A DNA stretch of 64,000 nucleotides from Hydractinia symbiolongicarpus (taxonomy: Eukaryota > Cnidaria > Hydrozoa > Anthoathecata > Hydractiniidae), in the NCBI RefSeq assembly GCF_029227915.1, contig NC_079885.1:28895001-28959000 (forward strand). The letters run 5' to 3'. The notes beneath the pieces are model-generated. The model was not told the DNA's origin, made no database searches, and was given only the letters and a program-made list of their open reading frames with translations. Numbering within the stretch: position 1 is the stretch's first letter; each line of letters opens with the position of its first letter. Below, one piece after another: positions 29,001 through 38,288 of the stretch. Made by a program: the position numbers and the translations under genes.

Positions 29001-29660
29001 ATAAGTCATTTTGTACTGTGGGACCAATCCTAGCCGTTAGCGCGCGTTGAAGAAATAGAAAAATTTTCAAAAACTACATTTCATTGACTTTCTAACGGTG
29101 TCAATCCGCTTGACTTGCAACGGTTGTGTCACATATTCGTACCAACATGTATTTAGTGATTTTTTTGCGATATTACTAAGATGTATCGCTTTTAACAGTG
29201 AAACGATGGACTGTGGGACTTAATTGAACTTATTTTGGACTGTGACCTTATAAATGTGATAAATGAGCCAATTGGACTCCAAGGAATAACATTCTTCTTA
29301 ATTTGACATGATTGCTGCAATTCAGCGATTACACTCGTCCCAGTGGTACCGCTTCACTTAAAAATTTAGATAAATGAGTCATTTTGTACTGTGGGACCAA
29401 TCCTAGCCGTTAGCGCGCGTTGAAGAAATAGAAAAATTTTCAAAAACTACATTTCATTGACTTTCTAACGGTGTCAATCCGCTTAACTTACAGCGGGCGC
29501 GCCACGTATTCGTACCAACATGTATTTAGAGATTCTTTCCGATATTACTAAGTTGTATTGCTTTTGACAGTGAAACGATGGACTGTGGGTCTTAATTGAA
29601 GTGATTCTGTACTGTGACCTTATAAATGTGATAAGTGAGACAATTGGACCCAAGAAATAT
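22706..29660. repeat. Higher-order block, about 4.03-kb period (22.7-26.7 and 26.7-29.6 kb)
   Basis: GGATTACAAG occurs at 22706 and 26738 (offset 4032). After a 1-bp loss near 27206 (GATAATAAGTC) the offset is 4031 through about 24.1/28.1 kb. The first copy then holds an extra 1122 bp (three monomers), seen as an internal repeat: TGACTGTGTG at 23759 recurs at 24881. After that the offset drops to 2909, for example GACAATTGCA at 25313 and 28222. The shortened unit with CAATTGTGGTAGAGCTTC is shared at about 25690 and 28600. The second copy runs up to the retrotransposon insertion. Confidence 0.8.
25680..25705. repeat. Truncated monomer join, type 2
   Basis: GAGACAATTG is joined to TGGTAGAGCTTC, removing about 80 bp between the GACAATTGGACCC and CTGTGGTAGCG regions. 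The same join occurs near 28600, 35162, 35470, 36890 and 53105, leaving units of about 295 bp. The bases TTG before the cut and CTGTGG at the far side give only very short homology. Confidence 0.8.
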
Positions 29661-29673
29661 CATTCTTCTTACC

Positions 29674-29704
29674 TTTTTTTTTTTATTATTATTAATTAAT
29701 TTAT
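29674..29704 (-). repeat. A-rich 3' tail of the retrotransposon
   Basis: On the plus strand: eleven T followed by ATTATTATTAATTAATTTAT. Read on the coding strand, the element ends in AAT/AATT-type simple repeats and then A11. Such short microsatellite-like or A-rich ends are usual for CR1/L2-like elements primed on the target. The first two T (29674-29675) may belong to the satellite (CTTACCTT). Confidence 0.85.
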
Positions 29705-30064
29705 TTATAGTTGACAAATTTACAAGAAAATGTAGCTCTGAGGCTAATTAAAGTCAACTTTAAAAACATTAAAAACAATAAATAACTGAATATAAAAAAT
29801 CTATAAGGAATACCGTATATACCATTTTTTTTTAAGTATTTTAAATAATATAAATAATATGTCAAAAATATGTCAAGGCTATGTAGTGGTGGTTCCAGGA
29901 ACTCAGTCAAACTTCCCAGGCAGGGGTCGAGAGAAAATAATATACAACCAGATAATAAGGCTAGAATATTCTCATATGATACCACCCCACCTAAACTGTC
30001 GCACCGCAAGACATGTTTAACTGAGTTCCCGCTCCACAACTGGCAAAGGAAGACAACGGGGAAA
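29685..30064 (-). other. Retrotransposon 3' UTR
   Basis: About 380 bp between the ORF2 stop and the A-rich tail. Base composition changes along it: the part next to ORF2 is GC-richer and holds an inverted repeat, while the distal part (29685-29870) is very AT-rich. A 112-codon open frame on the minus strand (30039-29701) looks like chance: it has no recognisable domain and sits wholly in this UTR. Confidence 0.85.
29898..30029 (-). promoter_or_regulatory. Long-range stem in the retrotransposon 3' UTR
   Basis: GGAACTCAGTCAAAC at 29898-29912 faces GTTTAACTGAGTTCC at 30015-30029. In the minus-strand RNA the two 15-base arms pair completely, fourteen Watson-Crick pairs and one G-U, around a loop of 102 bases. 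The loop has weaker possible pairings (AGGCAGGGG with CCCCACCT). In several non-LTR elements a 3' UTR structure is what the reverse transcriptase recognises; that role here is inference. A competing short palindrome, GTTCCAGGAAC, overlaps the left arm. Confidence 0.55.
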
Positions 30065-31018
30065 CTAAAGAAAACCTAATTCAGGTATAAAAGTTTTGCA
30101 TATTCTGCAAGGACAATGGTTTGGAATCCAGTTTCTTATTTTGTTTCTAAACTCAATTAAAGTACCAGCGTTCCGATACTCGTTAGGCAAAGAGTTCCAA
30201 AGCTTTAACCCAACATTAGACAGTGTTTCGATCCCATATCTCACTGAAAATATTTTGTTACTCTTAAGTTTGTCCTTCCTCAAATTATACACTGGTTCAG
30301 GAAAAATAAAAATTTCATTCAACATTTCTGGACCTGTTTTTGTTTTAGCTTTATACAGCTCAGTAACAAGGATGCGTAAGTTCGTTTGGTGAATTGTAAC
30401 GCTCCCATTTTTTGATAAAAGCTCTTCAAATGAGGATTGATAGTCTTGATAGATAATTCTTAGTGCTCTTTCATGTATATGGTTTATCCTATTGTTTAAT
30501 TTACGACTGTGAAACATCCATTCTAATGGACAGTACGAAAAATGACTAGTGACAAAAGCATTAATAATCAGCTTTCGCTGGTCTAATGTCATGAAGGAAG
30601 ATAACCTTGCAAGTGCACTAACTTTCTGGCCTGCCTTGTTACAGAGCTGATTAACATGTTCCTCGAAAGAAAGTTTGTGGTCTATGGTTATACCAAGCAG
30701 TTTCTCAGTTTGAGAATTGTTTAGAAGTTCATCACAAACTTTTAATCGTACATCAGTTTTGTTAGTAAAAAAATGTGATTTTTCTGGGTTGGCTTTCATA
30801 CCGTTATTTTCAAACCAAGTAAATATTATAATTGCTGCATATTCAATCTTTTCAATAAATTCGTTGATATTCTTTCCTATTGAAAATGGGGTTGTATCAT
30901 CAGCATAGTTGACAATGTCCATATATGGGACAAAAAGGAAAAGGTCGCATAAAAATATATTGAAAAGCAAAGGACCCAAAATTGATCCTTGCGGTACGCC
31001 GTATTTAATTTTTTCCAT
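30065..31018 (-). pseudogene. ORF2 part 4: second half of reverse transcriptase and C-terminal region
   Basis: 317 codons from ATG at 31018 to TAG at 30065. GVPQGSILGPLLFN (residues 7-20) is the RT block before the active site. NYADD has the catalytic YADD at residues 38-41 (30896-30907). Next come FENNGMKANPEKSHF and KLLGITIDHKLSFEEHV (thumb-side blocks), then the C-terminal region SYCPLEWMFHSRKLNNRI and HERALRIIYQDYQ. The end is WIPNHCPCRICKTFIP, a short Cys cluster. All key RT residues are intact here. The ATG is not a real start; it lies at the frameshift. No RNase H domain follows, as expected for CR1/L2. Confidence 0.93.
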
Positions 31019-32431
31019 GTACTATAATTGTTATTTATAAGCACTCGCTGTTTCCTGTCAATTAGGTACGATTTTATAAACAGCAAAGAGTTCATATCAA
31101 AGCCATATGCATGAAGTTTTGCTAGTAATAGCTCGTGTGGTATGCAGTCAAATGCCTTAGACAAATCAGTTAAAAGCGCTCCAAATGTGCCACCTTTGTC
31201 AAGACTGTTTTTCCATTTTTCAATCATACTTATGAGGCATTGTTGTGAACTGTGCCCCTTGCGAAAACCAAATTGAAGTTTCGAAAATAATGGCTCGAAG
31301 AAGGTGTATATTTGGTCATACATGCATCTTTCATAGATTTTTGAGATGTTCGATAGGACGCTTGCAGGTCTATAGTTCGCCTTTTCAGTGCGCAGTCCTT
31401 TTTTGTGTGTAGGAGTAATATCTGCGTTTTTCAAAGATGTTGGAAATTCAGAACTTTTTAACGATTGATTAAAATTTTCAGTAATGAATTGGCTAAAAAT
31501 ATCACTGTTTTCTTTGATGATGTTAGTAGGAATATCATCTTTTTGATGCGCCTTTTTTGAATCAAGTTTTCGAATGTATTTTTCAACATCTTCAAATGCA
31601 GTTTGTTTAAAAGAAAATTTTGTGTTGCTTTTTGCGCTTTTTCTTATCTTTTCTACACTAGGATGAGATTTATATTTATATATTATCGAATTTATTTGAT
31701 CTTTGGGTCTGTTTTCATTACTTGAAGGTTGTATATTTGATGACTTTATGCCTAAATTTTCAACAACACTGCCAAAATAATTGTTGAATATTTCAGTAAT
31801 ATCTTTATCATGAGATATTGTAGTCCCATTTTCAACTAAGGTAATATTTTCACTTGTAACTGTCTTGTTAGAGAAACATGGTTTTACTGTTTTCGAGAAT
31901 AACCTATTGTCAGTTATATTTTTAACATTAAGGTTGTTGAAGAATTTGTATTTACTTTTTCTTATTAGTGAAACACAAAAATTCCTTTGTTTATTGTATG
32001 CTAATTTACTCTCTGGAGTTTTATCCTTCCTATGCTTATTTAAAAGTTTTGATCTCTTCATAATTGCCTTGTTTATTTTTTTACTCATAAAAACTGCCTG
32101 ATTATGACGTACATACCTTTTCTTTCGAGGAGCATGATTATCTAAGATGCTTAAAACACTGTTTTTGAAATTTTCAAACATTTTAAAATCATCGAGATTT
32201 TTGTCATCATTTAGAGCACCCATTATATCATGGCGGAAATTTACATTATTGAAATTCCGATATGCTCTATAATTTATAATTTTTGGTTTTCGTTTAGCAA
32301 AGTTGGCTTTTAAAACAGTCATTGTCAATTTATGAAAATCAGACAAGCCTGTTTCAATAGCCCTGGAGTGACAAAAAGATCTTGGGTGGTTTGTTAAGAT
32401 GAGATCTATGTTTGTAGGGTTATCTATGTTT
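31015..32431 (-). pseudogene. ORF2 part 3: end of endonuclease, linker and first half of reverse transcriptase
   Basis: The open frame covers 32439-30877, but only about 32431-31015 is in register. Numbering from the ATG at 32439: NIDNPTNIDLILTNHPRSF (4-22) and GLSDFHKLTM (31-40), the latter holding the Asp and His of the last endonuclease block. A basic linker follows (APRKKRYVRHNQ, KRSKLLNKHRKDK). Reverse-transcriptase blocks begin with KKAHQKDDIPTNIIKE, then ADITPTHKKG, NYRPASVLSNISKIYER, FGFRKGHSSQQC, and ALLTDLSKAFDCIPHELL with the first catalytic Asp at about residue 425 (31165-31167). DRKQRVLINN follows. The frame is lost at TGG plus six A (about 31009-31017), after which the translation is out of register until a stop at 30877. 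Confidence 0.9.
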
Positions 32432-32432
32432 T

Positions 32433-32558
32433 GAAGCATGTAGGCTCTTTTATTAAAGAGTTAAGTTTATATGTTGTTAAAAATTCATTTACATGTAGAT
32501 TGCTAATTTCAGCGTTAAAATCACCCAGTATTACATAGTTCTCATATTTGCAGGAAAA
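32433..32558 (-). pseudogene. ORF2 part 2: endonuclease core with GDFN motif, in a shifted frame
   Basis: A short segment of about 42 codons that is only readable in the next frame. It contains ENYVILGDFNAEISN, the conserved catalytic Asp/Asn block of APE-type endonucleases, and ends EPTCFK, which normally leads into a TNxIDLILT block. It is bounded by a frame change at the A5 run 32555-32559 (plus-strand letters) and one at the T4 run 32429-32432. Too short to appear as an open reading frame of note, but without it the endonuclease would lack a catalytic motif. Confidence 0.85.
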
Positions 32559-33069
32559 ACGAATCAATGTTTTTACTTATGTGGTTTAAGTTTTGAGCAA
32601 TAAGATTAGTTTTTGGGTTATATAAACACACAACTAACCATTTTTTGCTTCTTAAATTTAGTTCAATATAAAAAATTTCAAGCTCACTACTTTCACATTT
32701 GGGTTTTAAAAGTTTTGAGGGAATATCATTTCGTACATAGAGAATCATTCCTCCCCCATTGCCATTTCTGTCGAAACGGTATGCATTATAGCCTTGAATC
32801 AAAAACTGATTAGTAGGAAATGATTCATTTAATTTTGTCTCTGAAATTAAAAAGAGATCAAGGTTTCTATTAACTTGATACATAAGAGGCTCAAACTTAT
32901 TTCGTAGTGAATTGATATTAACATACCCAAAAATTAGTCTATTTATGTTTTGTGATCTCAAATTGTCAAGAATCTTTTTTGCATTCTCGTAATTGTTTTT
33001 ACCCAAGATATTTTCCACACTGCAGTTTACTGGTAGTTCAACATTGTCTTTTGCAAAATATTCCTGACA
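32542..33069 (-). pseudogene. ORF2 part 1: N-terminal half of APE-type endonuclease
   Basis: Numbering from the GTG at 33018: FGYVNINSLRNKFE (residues 30-43) is the first catalytic block with its Asn; LDLFLISETKL (53-63) carries the metal-binding Glu at 60; then GYNAYRFDRNGNGGGMILYVR, SSELEIFYIEL and VVCLYNPK, all typical of apurinic/apyrimidinic-like endonucleases of non-LTR elements. The frame continues upstream for 17 more codons to the ORF1 TGA. It runs out at a stop at 32542-32544 because of one extra base in a T run (coding sense), just before the GDFN motif. Inside the reading frame the first Met is residue 46, already past the first catalytic block. Confidence 0.88.
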
Positions 33070-33375
33070 TCAATCTCGAGATTTCATTTTTCTAATAAAA
33101 TTTACAGCTAATTTCCCTGCCCCCAACCCACTCAAATGTAACCCTTTTTTCCCAAGACATTCAGATGAAATATTGTCATTATCAATAACATTCAGAGACA
33201 GTTCTTTTAAATGCCTATTCAAATGGCTTACCGTTACTGCGGCTTTTGCATTATCAGTTCTTTTAATCACGGACGAAAAAATCACTTTACATCTAGAAAG
33301 TTTGGTGTTAATAAAAGTCTTCAAACTCAATAGTTTGTCCAAAATCAGTCGCGAGGTTTCATTAATAGTGTTAGC
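33070..33375 (-). pseudogene. Retrotransposon ORF1 fragment: C-terminal part of SGNH/esterase-like domain
   Basis: About 101 codons end at TGA (33070-33072). The reading frame opens directly from satellite sequence at the right (codons K-R-Y come from GTAGCGCTT), so the true start and most of ORF1 are missing. The visible protein runs ANTINETSRLILDK, then a strand-like KVIFSSVIKRTD, then NVIDNDNIS, ECLGKKGLHLSGLGAGKLA and NFIRKMKSRD. The KGLHLSGLG block looks like the last SGNH-hydrolase block, which carries the catalytic His; the Ser and GxND blocks would lie upstream and are lost. Esterase-type ORF1 proteins are known in CR1/L2 elements, where they are thought to help bind RNA or membranes. 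Called from motif resemblance only; alignment would settle it. The downstream ORF2 is in the same frame. Confidence 0.75.
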
Positions 33376-33380
33376 GTAGC
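33366..33380. other. 5' truncation junction, retrotransposon to satellite
   Basis: Element sequence (TCATTAATAGTGTTAGC) passes into satellite GTAGCGCTTCA. A short overlap, TAGCG, is present on both sides of the join, so the exact breakpoint is uncertain by a few bases. Compared with the left junction, the satellite between CTTACCTT and GTAGCGCTTC (about 41 bp, from GACATGATTG to GCGCTGTG) is absent, so target bases seem to have been lost at insertion or soon after. Confidence 0.75.
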
Positions 33381-34240
33381 GCTTCAAATAAAAATTTAGA
33401 AAAATAAGTCATTTTTACGGTTGGACCAATCCTAGCCGTCAGCGCGCGCTGAGGAAAGAGAGACAGTTTTAAAAACTACATTTCATTGACTTTCTAACGT
33501 TATCAGTCCGTTTCAATTACGACGGTTGCGTCACATATTCGTACCAACATGCATTTAGCGATATTCTTCTGATTTTACTAGGTTGCATCGCTTTTAACAG
33601 TGAAAGGATTGACTGTGGGACTTAATGGAACAGATTTTGGACTTTGACCTCATAAATGTGATAAATGAGACAATTGGACCAAAGGAATAACAATCTTCTT
33701 AATTTGACATGGTTGCCGGAACTCAGCGATTACACTGGGCGCTGTGGTAGTACTTTATTTAAAAATTTAGATAAATAAGTCATTCCTTACTGTAGGACCA
33801 ATCCTAGCCGTTAGCGCGGGCTGAAGAAAGAGAGAGTTTAAAAAACTACATTTCATTGACTTTCTAACAGTGTCAATCCGCTTAACTTACAACGGTTGCG
33901 TCACGTATTCGTGCCAACATGTATTTAGTGACTCTTTTCCGATATTACTAAGTTGTATTGCTTTTAACAATGAAACGATTGACTGTGCGTCTTAATTGAA
34001 GTGATTCTGTACTGTGACCTTATAAATGTAATAAATGAGCCAATTGGACTCCAAGGAATAACATTCTTCCTTAATTTGACATGATTGCTGGAATTCAGCG
34101 ATTACGCTCGGCCCTATGGTAGCGCTTCACATAAAAATTTATATAAAATAAGTCATTTTTACTGTGGGACCAATCCTAGCTGTTAGCACGCGCTGAAAAA
34201 ATAGAGACAGTTTTAAAAACTACATTTCAATGACTTTCTA
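33376..34240. repeat. Mixed satellite monomers right of the retrotransposon
   Basis: Rather more than two units with private changes: CTTCAAATAAAAATTTAG in the first partial unit, a 4-bp shortening at AGAGAGAGTTTAAAA near 33829, and GTAGTACTTTATTT near 33747. No evident close copy elsewhere in the window, except that the GTAGTACTT variant returns at about 49829 and 52066. No genes seen. Confidence 0.7.
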
Positions 34241-37120
34241 ACGGTATAAAATCCGTTTGAGTTACAACGGTTGCGTCACATATTCGTACCAACATGTATT
34301 TAGCGATAGTATTCGGATATTACTAGCATGCATCGCTTTTAACAGTGAAACGATGGACTGTGGGACTTAATTGAACTTATTTTGGACTGTGACCTTATAA
34401 ATGTGATAAGTGAGACAATTGGACCCAAGAAAAAACATTCTTCTTACCTTGACATGATTGCTGGAATTTACCGATTTTACTGGGCGCTGTGGTAGCGCTT
34501 CATTTAAAAACTTAGATAAATAAGTCTTTTCTACGCTGGGACCAATCCTAGCCGTTAGCGCGCATTGAAGAAAGAGAGACAGTTTTAAAAACTACATTTC
34601 ATTGACTTTCTAACGGTATCATTCCGTTTCAATTACAACGGTTGCGTCACATATTCGTACCAACAAGTACTTAATGATTTTTTTCCGATATTACTAGGTT
34701 TCATCGCTTTTAACAGTAAAGCGATGGACTGTGGGACTTAATTGAACTTATTTTGGACTGTGACCTTATAAATGTGATAAATGAGCCAATTGGACTCCAA
34801 GGAATAACATTCTTCTTAATTTGACATGATTGCTGCAATTCAGCGATTACACTCGTCCCAGTGGTAGCGCTTCACTTAAAGATGTAGATAAAATAAGTCT
34901 TTTTGTACTGTGGGACCAATGCTAGCCGTTAGCGCGCGCTGAAAAAATAGAAACATTTTCAAAAACTACATTTTATTGACTTTCTAACAGTGTCAATCCG
35001 CTTAACTTATAACAGTTGCGCCACGTATTCGTACCAACATGTATTTAGTGATTCTTTTCCGATATTACTAAGTTGTATTGCTTTTGACACTGAAACGATT
35101 GACTGTGGGTGTTAATTGAAGTGATTCTGTACTGTGACCTTATAAATGTGATAAATGAGACATTTGTGGTAGCGCTTCACTTAAAAGTTTATATAAAATA
35201 AGCCATTGTTTTACTGTGGGACCAATCCTAGCCGTTAGCGCGCGCTGAAGAAAGAGAGACAGTTTTAAAAACTACATTTCATTGACTTTCTAACGGTATC
35301 ATTCCGTTTCAATTACAACGGTTGCGTCACATATTCGTACGAACATGTATTTAGCGATATTTTTCTGATTTTACTATGTTGCATTGCTTTTAACAGTGAA
35401 AGGATAGACTTTGGGACTTCATTGAACTGACTTTGGACTTTGACCTCATAAATGTGATAAATGAGACAATTGTGGTAGCGGTTCATTTAAAAATTTAGAT
35501 AAATAAGTCATTTTGTACTGCTGGACCAATCCTAGCCGTTAGCGGGCGTTGAAGAAATAGAAACATTTTAAAAAACTACATTTCATTGACTTTCTAACGG
35601 TATCAATCCGCTTGACCTATAACGGTTGAGTCACATATTTGTACCAACATGTATTTAGTGATTTTTTTCCGATATTACTAAGTTCTATCGCTTTTAACAG
35701 TAAAATGATTGCCTGTGGGACTTAATTGAAGTGATTCTGGACTGTAACCTTATAAATGTGATAAATGAGACAATTGGACCTAAGGAATAAAATTCTTTTT
35801 AATTTGACATGATTGCTGAAATTTACCGATTTCGCTGGGCGCTGTGGTAGCGTTTTATAAAAAAGTTTAGATAAATAAGTTATTTTATACTGTGGGACCA
35901 ATCCTAGCTGTTAGCACGCGCTGAAAAAATAGAGACAGTTTTAAAAACTACATTTCAATGACTCTCTAACGGTATAAAATCCGTTTGAGTTACAACGGTT
36001 GCGTCACATATTTGTACCAACATGTATTTAGCGATAGTATTCGGATATTACTAGGATGCATCGCTTTTAACAGTGAAACGATGGACTGTGGGACTTAATT
36101 GAACTTATTTTGGACTGTGACCTTATAAATGTGATAAGTGAGACAATTGGACCCAAGAAAAAACATTCTTCTTACCTTGACATGAGTGCTGGAATTTACC
36201 GATTTCACTGGGCGCTGTGGTAGCGCTTCATTTAAAAACTTAGATAAATAAGTCTTTTCTACGGTGGGACCAATCCTAGCCGTTAGCGCGCGTTGAAGAA
36301 AGAGAGACAGTTTTAAAAACTACATTTCATTGTCTTTCTAACGGTATCATTCCGTCTCAATTACAACGGTTGCGTCACATATTCGTACCAACAAGTACTT
36401 AATGATTTTTTCTGATATTACTAGGTTTCATCGCTTTTAACAGTAAAGTGATGGACTGTGGGACGTAATTGAACTTATTTTGGACTGTGACCTTATAAAT
36501 GTGATAAATGAGCCAATTGGACTCCAAGGAATAACATTCTTCTTAATTTGACATGATTGCTGCAATTCAGCGATTACACTCGTCCCAGTGGTAGCGCTTC
36601 ACTTAAAAATGTAGATAAAATAAGTCTTTTTGTACTGTGGGACCAATGCAAGCCGTTAGCGCGCGCTGAAGAAATAGAAAAATTTTCAAAAACTACATTT
36701 CATTGACTTTCTAATGGTGTCAATCCGCTTAACTTACAACGGTTGCGCCACGTATTCGTACCAACATGTATTTAGTGATTCTTTTCTGATATTACTAAGT
36801 TGTATTGCTTTTGACAGTGAAACGATTGACTGTGGGTCTTAATTGAAGTGATTCTGTACTGTGACCTTATAAATGTGATAAGTGAGACATTTGTGGTAGC
36901 GCTTCACTTAAAAATTTATATAAAATAAGCCATTGTTTTACTGTGGGACCAATCCTAGCCGTTAGCGCGCGCTGAAGAAAGAGAGACAGTTTTAAAAACT
37001 ACATTTCATTGACTTTCTAACGGTATCATTCCGTTTCAATTACAACGGTTGCGTCACATATTCGTACGAACATGTATTTAGCGATATTTTTCTGATTTTG
37101 CTAGGTTGCATCGCTTTTAA
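34241..37120. repeat. Higher-order repeat, about 1728 bp (34241-35968, 35969-about 37120)
   Basis: The variant ACGGTATAAAATCCG occurs at 34241 and 35969. The linked shortened unit ACATTTGTGGTAGCGCTTC occurs at about 35160 and 36887, the same offset within one base. The period is not a whole number of monomers because it includes units with an internal deletion of about 80 bp. Shared private markers include GCGATAGTATTCGGATATTA, ACAAGTACTTAATG and AAGCCATTGTTTTACTG. Confidence 0.8.
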
Positions 37121-37834
37121 CAGTGAAAGGATTGACTTTGGGACTTAATTGAAGTGATTCTGGACTGTAACCTTATAAATGTGATAAATGAGACAATTGG
37201 ACCTAAGGAATAAAATTCTTTTTAATTTGACATGATTGCTGGAATTTACCGATTTCGCTGGGCGCTGTGGTAGCGTTTTATAAAAAAGTTTAGATAAATA
37301 AGTTATTTTATACTGTGGGACCAATCCTAGCCGTTAGCGCGCGTTGAAGAAATACAGACAGTTTTAAAAACTACATTTCATTGACTTTCTAACGGTATCA
37401 GTCCGTTTCAACTTCAACGGTTGCGTCACATATTCGTACCAACATGTACTTAATGATTTTTTCCGATATTACTAAGTTGTATCGCTTTTAACAGTGAAAC
37501 GATTGGTTGTGGGATTTAATTGAACTGATCTTGGACTGTGACCTTAATTTGACATGATTGCCGGAACTCAGCGATTACACTGGGCGCTGTGGTAGCGCTT
37601 CATTTAAAAACTTAGATAAATAAGTCTTTTTTACGGTGGGACCAATCCTAGCCGTTAGCGCGCGCTGAAGGAAGAGAGACAGTTTTAAAAACTACATTTC
37701 AATGACATTCTAACGGTATCATTCCGTTTCAATTACAACGGTTGCGTAACATATTCGTACGAACATGTATTTAGTGATTTTTTTCCGATATTACTAAGTT
37801 GTATCGCTTTTAACAGTGAAACGATTGACTGTGG
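36975..37834. repeat. Segment copied at 40657-41516
   Basis: Matches 40657-41516 at an offset of 3682 bp, with about one base of indel at the left end and a few mismatches. Shared markers are CTGATTTTGCTAGGTTGC, GGACCTAAGGAATAAAATTC, TTTATAAAAAAGTTTAG and the deletion join GTGACCTTAATTTGACATG, where about 55 bp of a monomer is absent. Just downstream, 37834-38310 matches 41856-42332 at offset 4022. Confidence 0.8.
37536..37560. repeat. Truncated monomer join, type 3
   Basis: GACTGTGACCTTA is joined to ATTTGACATGATTG, removing about 55-75 bp of the first third of the unit. An identical join is at about 41220-41240, inside the copied segment. Both sides carry CTTA (ACCTTATAAATG and TTCTTAATTTGAC), a four-base homology that could have guided the exchange. 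Confidence 0.8.
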
Positions 37835-38288
37835 GATTTAATTGAAGTGATTCTGGACTGTGACCTTATAAATGTGATAAATGAGCCAATTGGATTCCAA
37901 GTAATAACATTCTTCCTAGTTTGACATGATTGCTGCAATTCAGCGATTACACTCGTCCAAGTGGTAGCGCTTCACCTAAAAATTTAGATAAAATAAGTCT
38001 TTTTGTACTGTGGGACCAATCCTAGCCGTTAGCGCGCGCTAAAGAAATAGAAACATTTTCAAAAACTACCTTTCATTGACTTTCCAACGGTGTCAATCCG
38101 CATAAGTTACAATGGTTGCGTCACGTATTCGTACCAACATGTATTTAGTGATTTTTTTACGATATTACTAAGTTGTATTGCTTTTGACAGTGAAACGATT
38201 GCCTGTGGGACTTATTTGAAGTGATTCTGGACTGTGACCTTATGAATTTGATAGATTTGCCAATTGGATTCCAAGGAATAACATTTTT

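Larger units (their letters stand above)
1..29675. repeat. Satellite array, left arm (about 373-bp monomer, about 80 tandem units)
   Basis: Head-to-tail tandem repeat. Taking TTAATTGAAC as the phase marker, the first units begin at 1, 373, 747, 1119 and 1492, giving spacings of 372-374 bp. Landmarks recur in the same order in every unit: TTAATTGAAC/TTAATTGAAG, GACATGATTGCTG, GTAGCGCTTCA, GATAAATAAGTCAT, ACTGTGGGACCAATCC, a GC-alternating core (AGCGCGCGCT), ACATTTCATTGACTTTCTAA, GTTGCGTCACATATTCGTAC, AACATGTATTTAG, and GATTGACTGTGGGAC before the next unit. No unit is inverted. The sequence is AT-rich and has no credible gene. Units vary by point changes, short indels and internal deletions, and several neighbouring groups are copied together as higher-order repeats. 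I do not recognise the family; a centromeric or pericentromeric satellite is the likeliest class (inference). Confidence 0.97.
30065..33069 (-). pseudogene. Retrotransposon ORF2: APE endonuclease plus reverse transcriptase, three frameshifts
   Basis: This region encodes the protein that nicks target DNA and copies the element RNA onto the nick. It spans about 1000 codons, close to the usual size for CR1/L2 ORF2, so ORF2 is complete in length. Order: endonuclease (about 33010-32320), linker, reverse transcriptase fingers/palm (about 31550-30800), C-terminal region, and a Cys-rich end (CPCRICK) before TAG at 30065-30067. The reading frame shifts at about 32555-32559, 32429-32432 and 31009-31016. 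Each is a single-base length change in or beside a run of A/T, and no premature stop codon lies in the proper frames. No in-frame ATG precedes the endonuclease: the frame is open from the ORF1 stop codon, and the first possible non-ATG start of note is GTG at 33016-33018. Confidence 0.9.
29676..33375 (-). mobile_element. 5'-truncated CR1/L2-like non-LTR retrotransposon (about 3.7 kb)
   Basis: The element lies on the minus strand. Its 5' end is at the right, cut inside ORF1, and its 3' end is at the left, closing in an A-rich tail (a T run at 29674-29684 on the plus strand). In coding order it holds the last 102 or so codons of an SGNH/esterase-like ORF1 (33375-33070), an ORF2 with APE endonuclease and reverse transcriptase (33069-30065), a 3' UTR of about 380 bp, and the tail. 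There are no LTRs, integrase or RNase H. Satellite flanks are in the same orientation on both sides, with no obvious target-site duplication and about 41 bp of monomer missing between them. The domain set points to the CR1/L2 side of the Jockey superfamily; exact clade is uncertain. ORF2 carries three frameshifts, so this copy is presumably inactive. Confidence 0.95.

Noticed and set aside
29674-29704. T run as a transcription terminator or as the edge of an LTR
   Set aside because: It sits at the 3' end of a minus-strand non-LTR element and is the complement of its A-rich tail. No long terminal repeats flank the element.
29701-30039. 112-codon minus-strand open frame in the retrotransposon 3' UTR
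   Set aside because: It lies after the ORF2 stop codon, has low-complexity hydrophobic content from AT-rich DNA and no recognisable domain.
33059-33070. TGATG stop-start overlap at the end of ORF1 as a re-initiation site for ORF2
   Set aside because: The ATG at 33068-33070 opens a frame of only ten codons that ends in TGA and is not the ORF2 frame.
29870-33379. Plus-strand open frames of 63-98 codons at 29870, 30096, 30717, 31865, 32613 and 33173
   Set aside because: They are antisense shadows of the retrotransposon coding region on the minus strand.
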